Source: Clostridiales bacterium
GTDB taxonomy: Bacteria; Bacillota; Clostridia; Christensenellales; Pumilibacteraceae
Length of the DNA stretch: 64,000 bases
NCBI GenBank assembly: GCA_014799665.1
Contig: JAAVHP010000007.1
Location: 183,784-247,783 of the forward strand
Reading direction: 5' to 3'
In this document: piece by piece, positions 42,446-51,817 of the stretch
Position numbering within the stretch: position 1 is the first letter of the stretch
Layout: each line of letters opens with the position of its first letter
Notes under the pieces: model-generated
What the model saw: only the letters and a program-made list of their open reading frames with translations
Database searches by the model: none
What the model was told of the DNA's origin: nothing
Made by a program: the position numbers and the translations under genes

Positions 42446-42916
42446 GTGACGCTGAGCGATATAATAGAGCGGTTTTTGCTGGAAACGTTGGGCGACGAGT
42501 TGTCGGTCAATTTTAACCGTAACGAGCTTGCGACATATTTTTCGGTCGCGCCCAGCCAAATAAACTACGTGCTTGCCACGCGGTTCACGCCAGAGCGCGG
42601 GTACATTACCGAGAGCAAGCGCGGAGGCGGGGGGTCGATCACGCTCATTCGAATTAACGAGAGTGCGGACGACACGCTTATGCGGTATATCGATCAAACG
42701 CTTTCAGAGGGCATAGACTACGTTAGAGCGTGTCAGATATTGGATAGGCTGACTGCCGACGGCGTGTTCACTACAACGGAAGCTACTTTGATCAAGGCGG
42801 CAATTACCGACAAAGCGCTTTTGGCGCCTACCGTTACCAAAAACAAGCTGCGCGGATCTATTCTGAAAAACGTTTTGCTTGAAACGCTGAAAATGCACGA
42901 CGATGACGGGCAATAA
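42446..42916 (+). CDS. ctsR: Transcriptional repressor CtsR
   Basis: Master repressor of clp genes in Bacillota. 156 residues: winged HTH (LSDIIERFLLETL, NRNELATYFSVAPSQINYVL) with the temperature-sensing glycine loop ESKRGGGGSITLI, then the dimer and McsB-contacting C-terminal domain. The GTG at 42446 has a strong AAGGAGGTG upstream. It controls its own operon through the sites at 42382-42416. Confidence 0.95.
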   Translation: MTLSDIIERFLLETLGDELSVNFNRNELATYFSVAPSQINYVLATRFTPERGYITESKRGGGGSITLIRINESADDTLMRYIDQTLSEGIDYVRACQILDRLTADGVFTTTEATLIKAAITDKALLAPTVTKNKLRGSILKNVLLETLKMHDDDGQ

Positions 42917-42972
42917 TAATTGACGTAGCTTATCAGCAGTGACCAACCGATCAATGATTATAAGAGGTTATT

Positions 42973-43485
42973 ATGAAATGTACTAAATGCGGGCTTAGAG
43001 AAGCCACAACGGACGTTTACGTTCGGCACAACGATAACGTTGAAAAAATGTGTTTATGCAGCGAGTGCGCCAAGAGCTATACTCCCAATATGGGGTTTGA
43101 TAATTTCGACATGCTCAGTAAGCTTATTAACGGATCGCCGATGGGGCTTTTGTCTAATCTTAACGGGTTATTCCAAGCGCCGAAAACCCGCGCGCTCATT
43201 TGCCCCAATTGCAAAACTACGAGCGAGGATTTTATCAAGACGGGGTTTGTCGGTTGCCCGCACTGCTACGATGTGTTCGAGCCGATCATAACCCAGTCGG
43301 TCAAACGTTTACAGCAGGCGGATAGGCACGTAGGTAAAGTACCGCAGGGCGAAATCGACACGGCGACCGAGGAAGCGAGATTAAAGTCCGAGCTTCAAGC
43401 GGCGATTGACAGCGGCGATTACGCCAAAATCGGCGAGCTGGGCGAAAGGCTCAAAACGCTTGTCGGCAACAAGCGCGGCAATTGA
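42973..43485 (+). CDS. mcsA: McsA, activator of the McsB arginine kinase
   Basis: Zinc-binding adaptor, 170 residues. CxxC pairs are visible at CTKC, CSEC, CPNC and CPHC, and a C-terminal UVR motif (LKSELQAAIDSGDYAKIGEL) is present. McsA stimulates McsB and helps regulate CtsR. Between ctsR and mcsB as expected; GGGGTGA precedes the next gene. Confidence 0.94.
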   Translation: MKCTKCGLREATTDVYVRHNDNVEKMCLCSECAKSYTPNMGFDNFDMLSKLINGSPMGLLSNLNGLFQAPKTRALICPNCKTTSEDFIKTGFVGCPHCYDVFEPIITQSVKRLQQADRHVGKVPQGEIDTATEEARLKSELQAAIDSGDYAKIGELGERLKTLVGNKRGN

Positions 43486-43503
43486 TTTTGCGGGGTGAAA
43501 TAA

Positions 43504-44511
43504 ATGAACAGTTTAAATTCGACTATTATTTCCACAAGACTGCGGCTTGCCCGCAACATAGACGGGCTGCCTTTCCCGCACAAGATAGCGAAAGAGCCGG
43601 CAAAGCAAATCGTAACTACGGTCGAGCAAGCGTTATCCGGTTACGATAAATTCACGCGCTACGATATAAGCAATATTTCAGAAACGGAAGGCACGAAATT
43701 ACAGGAAAAGCATTTGATAAGCCCCGATCTTCTCGAAGACTGTCCGTACGGTGCGGCGCTTGTGAGCGCGGACGAGAACATTTCGGTTATGGTCAACGAG
43801 GAAGATCATATCCGCGAGCAGGTCATTCTTTCGGGGCTTGCGCTCGATCAGGCGTACGACCGCGTGAACAGATTGGACGACGTTCTCGGCAAGAGTATCA
43901 AGTTTGCATTCGATAATCGGTTCGGGTATCTTACTTCCTGTGCGACAAACCTCGGCACAGGTATGCGCGCGTCCGTCATGATGTTTTTGCCCGCGCTTAC
44001 AATAGAGAATATGATCGACGCTTGCATAAACGAAGTCGCGCGCATCAACATGACTGTGCGCGGCGTGTACGGCGAGGGCAGTAAAGCCGACGGGTATCTT
44101 TATCAGGTGAGCAACCAGCGCACGCTCGGGCTCAAAGAGAGTGATATAATAGAAGCAGTCAAGGGTGCTATCAATCATATTGTAGACGCGGAGCTGCGTG
44201 CCCGTCAGCTATTAAAGCGCGATGAAACGTTATTAAAGGACAAAATCTACCGCGCTTGGGGCATCGCGACCAACGCCTACAAGCTCGCTACTTCGGAAGC
44301 AATGCAATATTTGGCGCTAATTAGGCTCGGCGCATATTACGGGTATATCGATATTTCCGACGAGAGTAGCTTTCAAAATCTCATTTCGGCGGTACAGCCC
44401 GCGAGTATGCAAATATTGAGCGGCGACAGTATGAACGTAGAAGAACGCGATACTTTACGCGCTAAGTATCTTTTGTCGGCGCTTAATAATCTTTGCAAAC
44501 GCAAACAGTAA
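43504..44511 (+). CDS. mcsB: Protein arginine kinase McsB
   Basis: Phosphorylates arginines to mark proteins for ClpCP and inactivates CtsR. Related to phosphagen kinases: STRLRLARNIDGLPFP, VNEEDHIREQ, the catalytic region GYLTSCATNLGTGMRASV with its active Cys, and RGVYGEGS. 335 residues, full length. Confidence 0.95.
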   Translation: MNSLNSTIISTRLRLARNIDGLPFPHKIAKEPAKQIVTTVEQALSGYDKFTRYDISNISETEGTKLQEKHLISPDLLEDCPYGAALVSADENISVMVNEEDHIREQVILSGLALDQAYDRVNRLDDVLGKSIKFAFDNRFGYLTSCATNLGTGMRASVMMFLPALTIENMIDACINEVARINMTVRGVYGEGSKADGYLYQVSNQRTLGLKESDIIEAVKGAINHIVDAELRARQLLKRDETLLKDKIYRAWGIATNAYKLATSEAMQYLALIRLGAYYGYIDISDESSFQNLISAVQPASMQILSGDSMNVEERDTLRAKYLLSALNNLCKRKQ

Positions 44512-44529
44512 TAAGGGAGGGTTTTAATT

Positions 44530-47025
44530 ATGTATTCAATGGACGATAACGCGCAAAAAGCGTACGAAATAGCAAGGCAAACAGCTAAATACTATTCAAA
44601 CGAAGTTACGGGTACGGAGCATTTACTTTACGGCATTCTCAAAGTAGATTGTTGCGCTTCTAAGATTTTTTCGGCGAACAAGCTTTCGCCCGACGGCATG
44701 ATCGCGTTGTTCCGCGAAGAAGCGGAAACAAACAACACAGTGTCGACTGATCCCGTGGATTCGCCGCGTATCAAAGAAACGATACCGTTTGCGGCGTACA
44801 ACTATGCAACGCAGTTCGGCGCACCGCTCATTACACCCGATTCTTTAATGCTTGCGATACTCGAAGATCGAAACTGCGTGGCGGTTGATGCGCTGCTCCA
44901 TATTTTCAACGTAGATACCGCGCTTTTCCGTCGGTCGATCATATCGCTCATTCAGCGCGATATGCAAAAGCAATCGTCTTTTGGCGAAAACCCGTTCACT
45001 ATGTTCGGCGCAATGTTCGGCGCGCCGCAGTCGTTCGACTACGAACGCCCCGCAGACGGTTCGGGCGTAAAAGGTCCGTCTAACAGGCTGCCGCAGCAGC
45101 TTGCCGATCTCGGCGTGGACGTTACGCAAAAGGCACGCGAGAACAAGCTCGATCCCGTTATCGGCAGGGAGAGCGAAGTCGAGCGGCTTATCGAAATTCT
45201 TTGCCGCAAGACCAAGAACAATCCGGTGCTTATCGGCGAACCGGGCGTAGGTAAGAGTGCGATAATCGACGGGCTTGCCCGAGCGATCGTCGACGGCAAG
45301 GTGCCGCGCCAGCTTCAAAACAATATCATATTCTCACTCAATATCGGCTCGCTAATGGCGGGCACAAAATACCGTGGTCAGCTCGAAGAAAAGCTCAAAT
45401 CGGCTATCGATATTATAATCAACAGCGGCAATATAATTGTGTTTATCGACGAGCTTCATACGCTCATGCAGGCGGGCTCTAAGGAAGGCGAGGTTACGCC
45501 GTCTGATATTTTAAAGCCCTATCTTGCGCGTGGCGAGCTGCAAACGATAGGCGCGACGACTACCGAAGAATACCGCAAGTATATAGAAAAAGATAAGGCT
45601 ATGGAGCGTCGTTTCCAGCCGATAACTGTCGAGCCGCCCACCGTAGATCAGACGATAGAAATTCTTAAAGGCTTACGCACCAACTACGAGAACTTCCATA
45701 AGGTAAAGTTATCAGACGAGGCGATCATTGCCGCCGCTAAGCTTTCGGATAAGTATATTTCGGACAGGTTTTTACCCGATAAGGCAATCGACCTGATCGA
45801 CGAGGCGATGAGCTGCGCTAAGGTCAGTATTTCGGGCGAGCCCGAGGATATTAAGGATTTGACCGAAAAGCTTGTCGAAACTTCGAGAAAAATGAACGAG
45901 AGCGCGGCGCGTAAAGACTTTGCGCAAGCCGAGGAATACAAAAAGCAGTGTGAGGAGCTCGATAAAAAGATCAAGTCGCGCACTCTACAAAACGCCGCGG
46001 CGCAAGAGAAGTGCACGCTTACCATTAACGCCGAAAATATAGCCGACGTGGTGTCGCGCTGGACGAAAATACCTGTGAACAAGCTTACGGCAACCGAAAG
46101 CGAGCGGCTTAAAAACCTCGAAGAAATCTTGCATAAGCGCGTTATCGGTCAGCATAACGCCGTAGAAGCTGTATCAAAAGCGATACGCCGCGCTCGCGCA
46201 GGGCTTAAAAGCGACGGCCGGCCTATCGGCTCGTTTATATTCCTCGGTCCTACGGGCGTAGGCAAAACCGAGCTTACCAAGGCGCTAGCCGAAGCTATGT
46301 TCGATAACGAGAACGCTACGATCCGCCTTGATATGAGCGAGTTTATGGAGTCGCATTCGGTGTCTAAGCTTATCGGCGCGCCTCCCGGATACGTTGGGTT
46401 CGATGACGGCGGGCAGTTGACCGAAAAGGTGCGGCGCCATCCGTATTCGGTGGTTTTGTTCGACGAGATAGAAAAAGCGCATCCCGACGTGTTCAATATT
46501 CTGTTGCAGCTATTGGACGACGGTCGGCTTACCGACGCGCAGGGGCGCACGGTTTCGTTTAAGAACACGATAATAATAATGACGAGTAACGCAGGCGCGA
46601 CCGACGCCGTGACCAAGCGCGAGATCGGCTTTAACGCTGTAGGCAAAAAGGATGCCGACGTTCAAAACGATGCGTATATGAAAGCATTGAGAGCTACATT
46701 CCGTCCCGAGTTCCTTAACCGCATAGACGTGATTTGCGTATTTGATAAGCTGTCCAAGGAGGACGTTACCAAAATTGCGGCGATCATGCTCAATAAGGTG
46801 GAAGACTCGCTTAAAGACAGGAACATTTCGCTCACTATTTCGCAAGCTGCGCTCGAATGGATCATCGACAAGGGCTACGACGCCGAATACGGCGCAAGAC
46901 CGCTGCGCAGAGTGATCGAGCAGAACGTAGAGGACGAGATAGCCGAGGCGATCATCGACGGCAAGATAAAGAACGACAGCACCGTTCGCGTGGACTGTGT
47001 CGACGGAAAAATAGTTGTAGGATAA
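44530..47025 (+). CDS. clpC: ATP-dependent Clp protease ATP-binding subunit ClpC
   Basis: Class-I HSP100 unfoldase that feeds ClpP. The N domain has two Clp_N repeats (about 1-150), NBD1 has GEPGVGKSA, the middle domain carries a UVR motif (ARKDFAQAEEYKKQCEELDK), and NBD2 has GPTGVGKTE; the end is YGARPLRRVIEQNVEDEIAE. 831 residues. A 30-residue linker after the N domain is rich in Phe, Gly and Met (FGAMFGAPQSF). Last gene of the CtsR operon. Confidence 0.96.
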   Translation: MYSMDDNAQKAYEIARQTAKYYSNEVTGTEHLLYGILKVDCCASKIFSANKLSPDGMIALFREEAETNNTVSTDPVDSPRIKETIPFAAYNYATQFGAPLITPDSLMLAILEDRNCVAVDALLHIFNVDTALFRRSIISLIQRDMQKQSSFGENPFTMFGAMFGAPQSFDYERPADGSGVKGPSNRLPQQLADLGVDVTQKARENKLDPVIGRESEVERLIEILCRKTKNNPVLIGEPGVGKSAIIDGLARAIVDGKVPRQLQNNIIFSLNIGSLMAGTKYRGQLEEKLKSAIDIIINSGNIIVFIDELHTLMQAGSKEGEVTPSDILKPYLARGELQTIGATTTEEYRKYIEKDKAMERRFQPITVEPPTVDQTIEILKGLRTNYENFHKVKLSDEAIIAAAKLSDKYISDRFLPDKAIDLIDEAMSCAKVSISGEPEDIKDLTEKLVETSRKMNESAARKDFAQAEEYKKQCEELDKKIKSRTLQNAAAQEKCTLTINAENIADVVSRWTKIPVNKLTATESERLKNLEEILHKRVIGQHNAVEAVSKAIRRARAGLKSDGRPIGSFIFLGPTGVGKTELTKALAEAMFDNENATIRLDMSEFMESHSVSKLIGAPPGYVGFDDGGQLTEKVRRHPYSVVLFDEIEKAHPDVFNILLQLLDDGRLTDAQGRTVSFKNTIIIMTSNAGATDAVTKREIGFNAVGKKDADVQNDAYMKALRATFRPEFLNRIDVICVFDKLSKEDVTKIAAIMLNKVEDSLKDRNISLTISQAALEWIIDKGYDAEYGARPLRRVIEQNVEDEIAEAIIDGKIKNDSTVRVDCVDGKIVVG

Positions 47026-47050
47026 ATAACTAAGTTTTTTCAAAAAGGCA

Positions 47051-47079
47051 TTTACAATCGCGCATTAATTTGGTATAAT
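47051..47079 (+). promoter_or_regulatory. Promoter of hpf
   Basis: TTTACA (47051-47056), 17-bp spacer, TGG then TATAAT (47074-47079). The leader holds AGGAGG. Confidence 0.87.
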
Positions 47080-47113
47080 ATAACTACAAAGCATACGAAT
47101 AGGAGGCAAAATC

Positions 47114-47659
47114 ATGACAATTGAATATCTTTGCAAAGGTTACGACGCAAGCGACAAGCTTAAGACGATTATCGAAAAGAAAGTTCAAAAGCTCGATAAG
47201 TTTTTCGACGACGATACCCGCATTAAGATAGGGCTTAAAAAGGGTAATACCCGCAGTATAAACGATCAGTACACGCTCGAACTTACCGTTTTGCTCGACA
47301 GCACCGTGCTTCGCGCCGAGGTTACGAGCGATAATATGTACAATAATATCGACTTGGCACTGCCTAAGCTCGAAAAGCAAATCATTCGTCATCACAAAAA
47401 GATCGCTTCCAAGTCCAAGAAGTTCCGCGCCAAGGGCTTGTCGGTAGAAGAAGAAATCATAGAGGAAGGCGAGAAGGAAAAGACGGTCGTTCGCTCCAAG
47501 AGCTATACGCTAGTTCCCATGAGCATTGACGACGCGATAGAGGAACTCGAACTCGTCGGGCATAATTTCTACGTATTTCTTAACAAATCGACCAATTCTA
47601 TCAACGTTTTGTACGTTCGTAACGACGGCAACTACGGTCTTATCGAAACGGTCGTATAA
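47114..47659 (+). CDS. hpf: Long ribosome hibernation promoting factor
   Basis: 181-residue long-form HPF that dimerises ribosomes into 100S particles in stationary phase. N-terminal domain IEYLCKGYDASDKLKTIIEK with DKFFDDDTRI; the C-terminal dimerisation domain starts near 125 with RSKSYTLVPMSIDDAIEELELVGH and ends NVLYVRNDGNYGLIE. Own promoter and terminator. Confidence 0.95.
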   Translation: MTIEYLCKGYDASDKLKTIIEKKVQKLDKFFDDDTRIKIGLKKGNTRSINDQYTLELTVLLDSTVLRAEVTSDNMYNNIDLALPKLEKQIIRHHKKIASKSKKFRAKGLSVEEEIIEEGEKEKTVVRSKSYTLVPMSIDDAIEELELVGHNFYVFLNKSTNSINVLYVRNDGNYGLIETVV

Positions 47660-47677
47660 TCTATTATAGTTTATACC

Positions 47678-47708
47678 AAAAATGTCGGCAAAATTTGTCG
47701 GCATTTTT
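47678..47708 (+). terminator. Terminator of hpf
   Basis: AAAAATGTCGGC (47678-47689) pairs with GTCGGCATTTTT (47697-47708), 12 positions with two wobbles, ending in five T residues. Confidence 0.87.
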
Positions 47709-47732
47709 GCTGTTATATAGGTATCGTATCGC

Positions 47733-47761
47733 TTGATTTTTTGTATCGTAAATGCTAAAAT
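47733..47761 (+). promoter_or_regulatory. Promoter of pgi
   Basis: TTGATT (47733-47738), 17-bp spacer, TGC then TAAAAT (47756-47761). Leader about 33 bases with CGGAGAT. Confidence 0.75.
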
Positions 47762-47800
47762 ATATACGATAAAAATCTTATTTGAACGGAGATATACATA

Positions 47801-49195
47801 ATGAAGCTCAAATTCGACTACAACAATATGATGGAAAAATCCATCGGCTCGCACGGTATTAAAGATGCTGACATTACCGGCGCAAAAGCCGCTCACGCCG
47901 CCGCCTTTAAAGAGGTTATCGATAACAGCGGCAAGGGCTGGCAGGAATGGACGGACAGCCCGCTCATCAGCGATAAAGAGGTCGCCGAGCTCAATACGTT
48001 CGGCAAGGCGATTCGCGACAAGGCGTCGAGCTTTGTCGTGCTCGGTATCGGTGGATCGGCGCTCGGTCCAATTTGCGTGTTCAACGCACTTTTGCACCTG
48101 CATCATAACGAGCTGCCTAAGGAAATGCGTAAAGCTCCTAAAATCTACGTAGAAGACAACGTAGACCCCGAGCGTATGGCGTCCCTTCTCGACGTAGTCG
48201 ATATTAAAACCACCTATTTTAACGTTATAACCAAGTCGGGCGAAACGAGTGAAACGCTCAGCCAATTCCTTATCCTTTACAGCCTGCTAAAAAAAGCGTT
48301 GGGCGAAAAGGAAGCCAAAGAGCATATCTTTGTTACGACCACTATCGGCAAGGGCGCGCTTTATAACTGCGCGCAGAAGGAAGGCTTTAAGATTTTCGGT
48401 ATTCCTGCAGGCGTCGGCGGCAGGTTCTCCGTCCTTTCCAACGTCGGTCTCGTGCCGTTTGCCGTTATGGGTATCGATATTGCCAAAATGATCGCCGGCG
48501 CGCGTGCAATGCGCAAAGCGTGCGAATGTGCGGATATCACCAAAAACCCTGCGCTCATGACGGCGTTTTTGCAAGTCAAGTCGATGGAAGCGGGCAAGAA
48601 TATTTCGGTCATGATGCCTTACGCCGACGGGCTTAAAACAATGGCGGACTTCTACTGCCAAATCTGGGCGGAGTCGCTCGGCAAGGCTGTCGACAATGCG
48701 GGAAAAACGGTAAACTGCGGTCAAACTCCCGCTAAATCGCTCGGCGTTACCGATCAGCACAGCCAAGTTCAGCTGTATACCGAGGGCCCTTACGATAAAG
48801 TAGTTACCTTTATCGGCGTAGAGAACTACGGCGCAACGGTCGATATACCCAAGACCGAGAGCGCGGAAATAGGCGATTTCTTAAAAGGTCACACGCTTAA
48901 TGAGCTTATCACTGCCGAGCGCAAGTCGACCGAGTATGCGCTTACCAAGGCGGGCAGGTCGAACTTTACGATCATTATGCCTGTAGTGGACGCCGAAACG
49001 GTAGGCGAGCTCCTTATGTACTATATGTACGAAACCGCGTTTGCGGGTGCTTACCTCAATATCGATACTTTCAACCAGCCCGGTGTTGAGGAGGGCAAAA
49101 AGGCTACCTTCGCCATGATCGGGCGCGCAGGCTACGAGCAAAAGCTTAAAGAACTTAATTCGATAAAGAAAGACGATAATTACATAATCGGCTAA
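47801..49195 (+). CDS. pgi: Glucose-6-phosphate isomerase
   Basis: Interconverts glucose-6-P and fructose-6-P. Diagnostic segments: VLGIGGSALGP, FNVITKSGETSET, GVGGRFSVLSNVGL (with the active Arg) and GQTPAKSLGVTDQHSQ. The C-terminal catalytic Lys region ends the protein. 464 residues, compact type. Monocistronic with its own promoter. Confidence 0.96.
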   Translation: MKLKFDYNNMMEKSIGSHGIKDADITGAKAAHAAAFKEVIDNSGKGWQEWTDSPLISDKEVAELNTFGKAIRDKASSFVVLGIGGSALGPICVFNALLHLHHNELPKEMRKAPKIYVEDNVDPERMASLLDVVDIKTTYFNVITKSGETSETLSQFLILYSLLKKALGEKEAKEHIFVTTTIGKGALYNCAQKEGFKIFGIPAGVGGRFSVLSNVGLVPFAVMGIDIAKMIAGARAMRKACECADITKNPALMTAFLQVKSMEAGKNISVMMPYADGLKTMADFYCQIWAESLGKAVDNAGKTVNCGQTPAKSLGVTDQHSQVQLYTEGPYDKVVTFIGVENYGATVDIPKTESAEIGDFLKGHTLNELITAERKSTEYALTKAGRSNFTIIMPVVDAETVGELLMYYMYETAFAGAYLNIDTFNQPGVEEGKKATFAMIGRAGYEQKLKELNSIKKDDNYIIG

Positions 49196-49223
49196 AATCT
49201 TAAATTAAATTTTCGAAAACGTA

Positions 49224-49252
49224 TTGCAAAACCCTAACAATTATGTTACACT
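49224..49252 (+). promoter_or_regulatory. Promoter of the HPr-like gene
   Basis: TTGCAA (49224-49229), 17-bp spacer, TGT then TACACT (49247-49252). The leader holds CGGAGG. Confidence 0.77.
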
Positions 49253-49281
49253 TTTAGTAATTAAACCCAACGGAGGTTGTT

Positions 49282-49512
49282 ATGAAATCAGTTCAAATTA
49301 AATTCCCCACCACCGAGAGCGTAAAAGAGTTCGTCAACGTGGTATCGCGCTATCCCTACGAAATAGACTTACATAGCGGGCGTTACGTCGTAGACGCAAA
49401 GTCGCTTTTGGGTATTTTCTCGCTCGATCTTGTAAAACCCATTGCTTGCGAGATTTATAACGATAACTGCGACGAATTATTGAAGGATATCAATAAATTT
49501 ATTGCGAAATAA
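49282..49512 (+). CDS. HPr-like protein lacking the phospho-His site
   Basis: 76 residues with the HPr fold signature: Lys40-Ser41-Leu-Leu-Gly in YVVDAKSLLGIFSLDL matches the Ser46 region of HPr. The usual GIHARPA segment with the PEP-phosphorylated His15 is absent; residues 9-16 read PTTESVKE. It thus resembles Crh in being unable to carry phosphate for sugar uptake, while keeping the HPr-kinase-type Ser site. A regulatory role is inferred. It lies just after pgi and 31 bp before an unknown gene. Confidence 0.8.
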   Translation: MKSVQIKFPTTESVKEFVNVVSRYPYEIDLHSGRYVVDAKSLLGIFSLDLVKPIACEIYNDNCDELLKDINKFIAK

Positions 49513-49543
49513 GTAAGTATTGGCTACTTTTCGGGTGAAATAA

Positions 49544-50278
49544 ATGCGACGCGATTATATCGACAGTATGAAAGCCGACGGGTTCGGTGAGTTTTTGACT
49601 GCGTGCGAAAATTTAAGGAATTGTAAGTTTGTTATTGCGGAAACCAAGATTACGGCTCTGTTAAAGGCGATTGCCGATAACAAACAGCTGTATTCTATGT
49701 TTGGCATGGCACTATACGGGTTCGATTACGAACTTACTTTTTCCGAATGTATAAGCACTAATAATATTTTTTCACTGCCTACCGAACCGAAAAAGGCGAT
49801 TGCGCTCGTATTCCGTATACTTTTGGATATTGACGCGGGCAAAATGCCGTTGCAAAATTTCCTGAGCGCGTACTTTCACAGCGCGTCGCTCAATGAGTCG
49901 TATGCTAGGTTTTGCCTTGAAATACTCGCGCCGTTCGAACGGTACTGCCGAAGCCTGTTCGCGCAGGCCGACGCGCTAAAAGACGTTGCAGCGTTGCGCG
50001 ATGAAAAGGTAGCTTCGTCGTTAAGAGCGGACGCAAAAAACTGCGTTAATATCATAATCGAGATTGCAAATGCGGAAATTTCGGCGACCATAGAACGCGC
50101 CGAATTCGCGGCATGCGTTAAGGGCTTGACTCGAGCGCTAGATTCTAACGATTACGATCAGATAATTTCGTCCTTTCTTGGCGTTAAGTACGGAGTCGCG
50201 TACTTTTTTAAATCATCCAAAACAGTGCTTGATATCTTCAAGAAACTCGAATACGATATTAAGCATTTAGCCGACTGA
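49544..50278 (+). CDS. Hypothetical protein, 244 aa
   Basis: I do not recognise this protein. It looks soluble and all-helical, with no Cys pairs, no TM segment and no NTP-binding motif. The start ATG at 49544 has GGGTGA upstream, like mcsB. It probably shares the HPr-like promoter and ends at a strong bidirectional terminator. Codon use looks normal for the window, so it is likely native. Confidence 0.75.
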   Translation: MRRDYIDSMKADGFGEFLTACENLRNCKFVIAETKITALLKAIADNKQLYSMFGMALYGFDYELTFSECISTNNIFSLPTEPKKAIALVFRILLDIDAGKMPLQNFLSAYFHSASLNESYARFCLEILAPFERYCRSLFAQADALKDVAALRDEKVASSLRADAKNCVNIIIEIANAEISATIERAEFAACVKGLTRALDSNDYDQIISSFLGVKYGVAYFFKSSKTVLDIFKKLEYDIKHLAD

Positions 50279-50297
50279 TTAATATTACGGTAAAAAT

Positions 50298-50334
50298 AAA
50301 ACCCTGTAAGTTGTTTCTTACAGGGTTTTATATT
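50298..50334. terminator. Bidirectional terminator between convergent genes
   Basis: AAAACCCTGTAAG (50298-50310) and CTTACAGGGTTTT (50317-50329) form a perfect 13-bp stem with a 6-base loop. T-rich sequence flanks it on both strands. It serves the 49544 gene (plus) and gtrA (minus). Confidence 0.92.
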
Positions 50335-50345
50335 TTGTTGGGTTT

Positions 50346-50873
50346 TTATAGGTTTATCGTGTTTTCGTCGTCGCGAATTAAATCTACGTTGAAAATGAAC
50401 AAACGGCGGGTGATAAAGTTATATACGAATACTATCAGCTGAACGATAAGCTTGACTAACCACATATTTCCGCCGATTACATCGTAGCCGATCCAACTGC
50501 CGAATGAGGTTAATCCGAGTCCGATTGCCGAGAATATCATGAACTTGGCAAATCCGCGCTTGGTTTTGCCTACGTTGCCGTACTTGTAAACAAATACGGA
50601 CGAAAGAATGTAATTGACGGCAACCGACGCAACAAACCCTATCACCGTTGCGGTTATATATACCGAAACGGACGGCGAGTAGGGAATTCCGTCCTTGGTT
50701 GCGCCCGAAAACACGCCCCAAAAGCCCGCATAGTGTTCGTTACCGTACGCATACAAAAATATCGCCGTCAATAAAAAATCGACGGCGTTCGACGCCCAGC
50801 CCACGACGATCGATTTTAAAAATTCAAGCGTGGTTTGCTTATTTTTGAATACGCCGAACAAATGAAACTTCAT
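50346..50873 (-). CDS. GtrA family membrane protein
   Basis: 175-residue four-helix protein of the GtrA family, linked to moving lipid-linked sugars across the membrane for cell-surface glycans. The family patterns VNYILSSVFVYKYG and the final YNFITRRLFIFN are present; helices lie at about 22-43, 72-96, 113-130 and 137-157. It follows the GDPD gene by 21 bp on the same strand, so the pair may act in envelope glycerol-phosphate polymer or glycolipid metabolism (inference). Confidence 0.87.
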   Translation of the reverse strand: MKFHLFGVFKNKQTTLEFLKSIVVGWASNAVDFLLTAIFLYAYGNEHYAGFWGVFSGATKDGIPYSPSVSVYITATVIGFVASVAVNYILSSVFVYKYGNVGKTKRGFAKFMIFSAIGLGLTSFGSWIGYDVIGGNMWLVKLIVQLIVFVYNFITRRLFIFNVDLIRDDENTINL

Positions 50874-50894
50874 TTTGTTTTATCTACGGTGCGT

Positions 50895-51632
50895 TTAGTC
50901 GTTAGTCGTTTTGGGAATGAACCCTTCGAAAATATAGTTGCTGCAAAATTCGAGTACCTTTTGCGCGGCAAGCTCGCTACGTACAGTCCAAGCGACTATC
51001 GGCAGCCCCGCATTTTTAACGTATTTGTTAGGCAAATAATGTGCATTGTACGCAATAAAATCGGGGTGGGATATGTCGTTGAACTTCAATTTTTTAAGCT
51101 TGGATCTTATCCGCCGAGGTCTGTCGAGCTCGGAATGACGGAAGTACGACGAAAGCTGCCCGCGCATGATTTGCGGCACGTTGTTATGGAAGTATTCCAG
51201 CGAAGTCGGATCGAACGACTCGACTGCGTAATCGCCGTTGTACGATTTAAGCATATCGATAAGTCGTTCTTCGAGCGCGAACGATTGTTCGGCCTTTTTG
51301 ATTTCTATAAGAATTGGAACTTTGCCATTTACCGTTTCGAGCACCTTCTCAAAGGTGGGGATACCGAACTCGGTTTTGGCAAGTTTGATTTCATTCAAAT
51401 CGGCGGCTTTAAGGCTGGATACGTAGCCGTCCTTTCCCGCCATGCGGCTCAATTTCTCGTCGTGAAATACTACCACCGTGCGGTCATCAATAATACGAAC
51501 GTCGAGTTCAATAGCGAACCCGTGCTTAACTGAATTTTCAAACGCGGGCAACGAGTTTTCGGGCAATTCGAACGTGTGCAGTCCGCGGTGCGCTATCGGG
51601 TTACTGAGAACCCATGAAGTTTTAGTTTCCAT
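50895..51632 (-). CDS. Glycerophosphodiester phosphodiesterase family protein
   Basis: 245-residue GDPD TIM barrel that splits glycerophosphodiesters to glycerol-3-P and an alcohol. Catalytic and metal residues: AHRGLHTFELPENSLPAF (His, Arg, Glu), the IELDVR acidic pair and VVFHDEKL with the second His; PILIEIKK adds another Glu. No signal peptide, so cytosolic. AAAGG lies seven bases before the ATG. Confidence 0.92.
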   Translation of the reverse strand: METKTSWVLSNPIAHRGLHTFELPENSLPAFENSVKHGFAIELDVRIIDDRTVVVFHDEKLSRMAGKDGYVSSLKAADLNEIKLAKTEFGIPTFEKVLETVNGKVPILIEIKKAEQSFALEERLIDMLKSYNGDYAVESFDPTSLEYFHNNVPQIMRGQLSSYFRHSELDRPRRIRSKLKKLKFNDISHPDFIAYNAHYLPNKYVKNAGLPIVAWTVRSELAAQKVLEFCSNYIFEGFIPKTTND

Positions 51633-51695
51633 AATAAACCTTTTTGTAAAGTTGCCCGTTTGTTCGTTTATCTAAAAACAACAATAGGCAATACA

Positions 51696-51724
51696 ATTAT
51701 ATCATCTTTCAAATTTTTTTTCAA
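51696..51724 (-). promoter_or_regulatory. Promoter of the GDPD-gtrA operon (minus strand)
   Basis: On the minus strand TTGAAA (51724-51719), 17-bp spacer, TGA then TATAAT (51701-51696). Divergent from the lepA promoter; the two -35 boxes are about 60 bp apart. Confidence 0.85.
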
Positions 51725-51782
51725 TAGATTTTACCCACAAATAATAAATTTAGTTATTTTTTGACCTATATATTGATTTTTA

Positions 51783-51811
51783 TTGCTGTTTTTCAAAGAT
51801 TATGCTATAAT
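51783..51811 (+). promoter_or_regulatory. Promoter of lepA, leaderless
   Basis: TTGCTG (51783-51788), 17-bp spacer, TGC then TATAAT (51806-51811). The predicted +1 is 51818, the A of the lepA ATG. No ribosome-binding site lies between. Confidence 0.83.
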
Positions 51812-51817
51812 TTTCGT

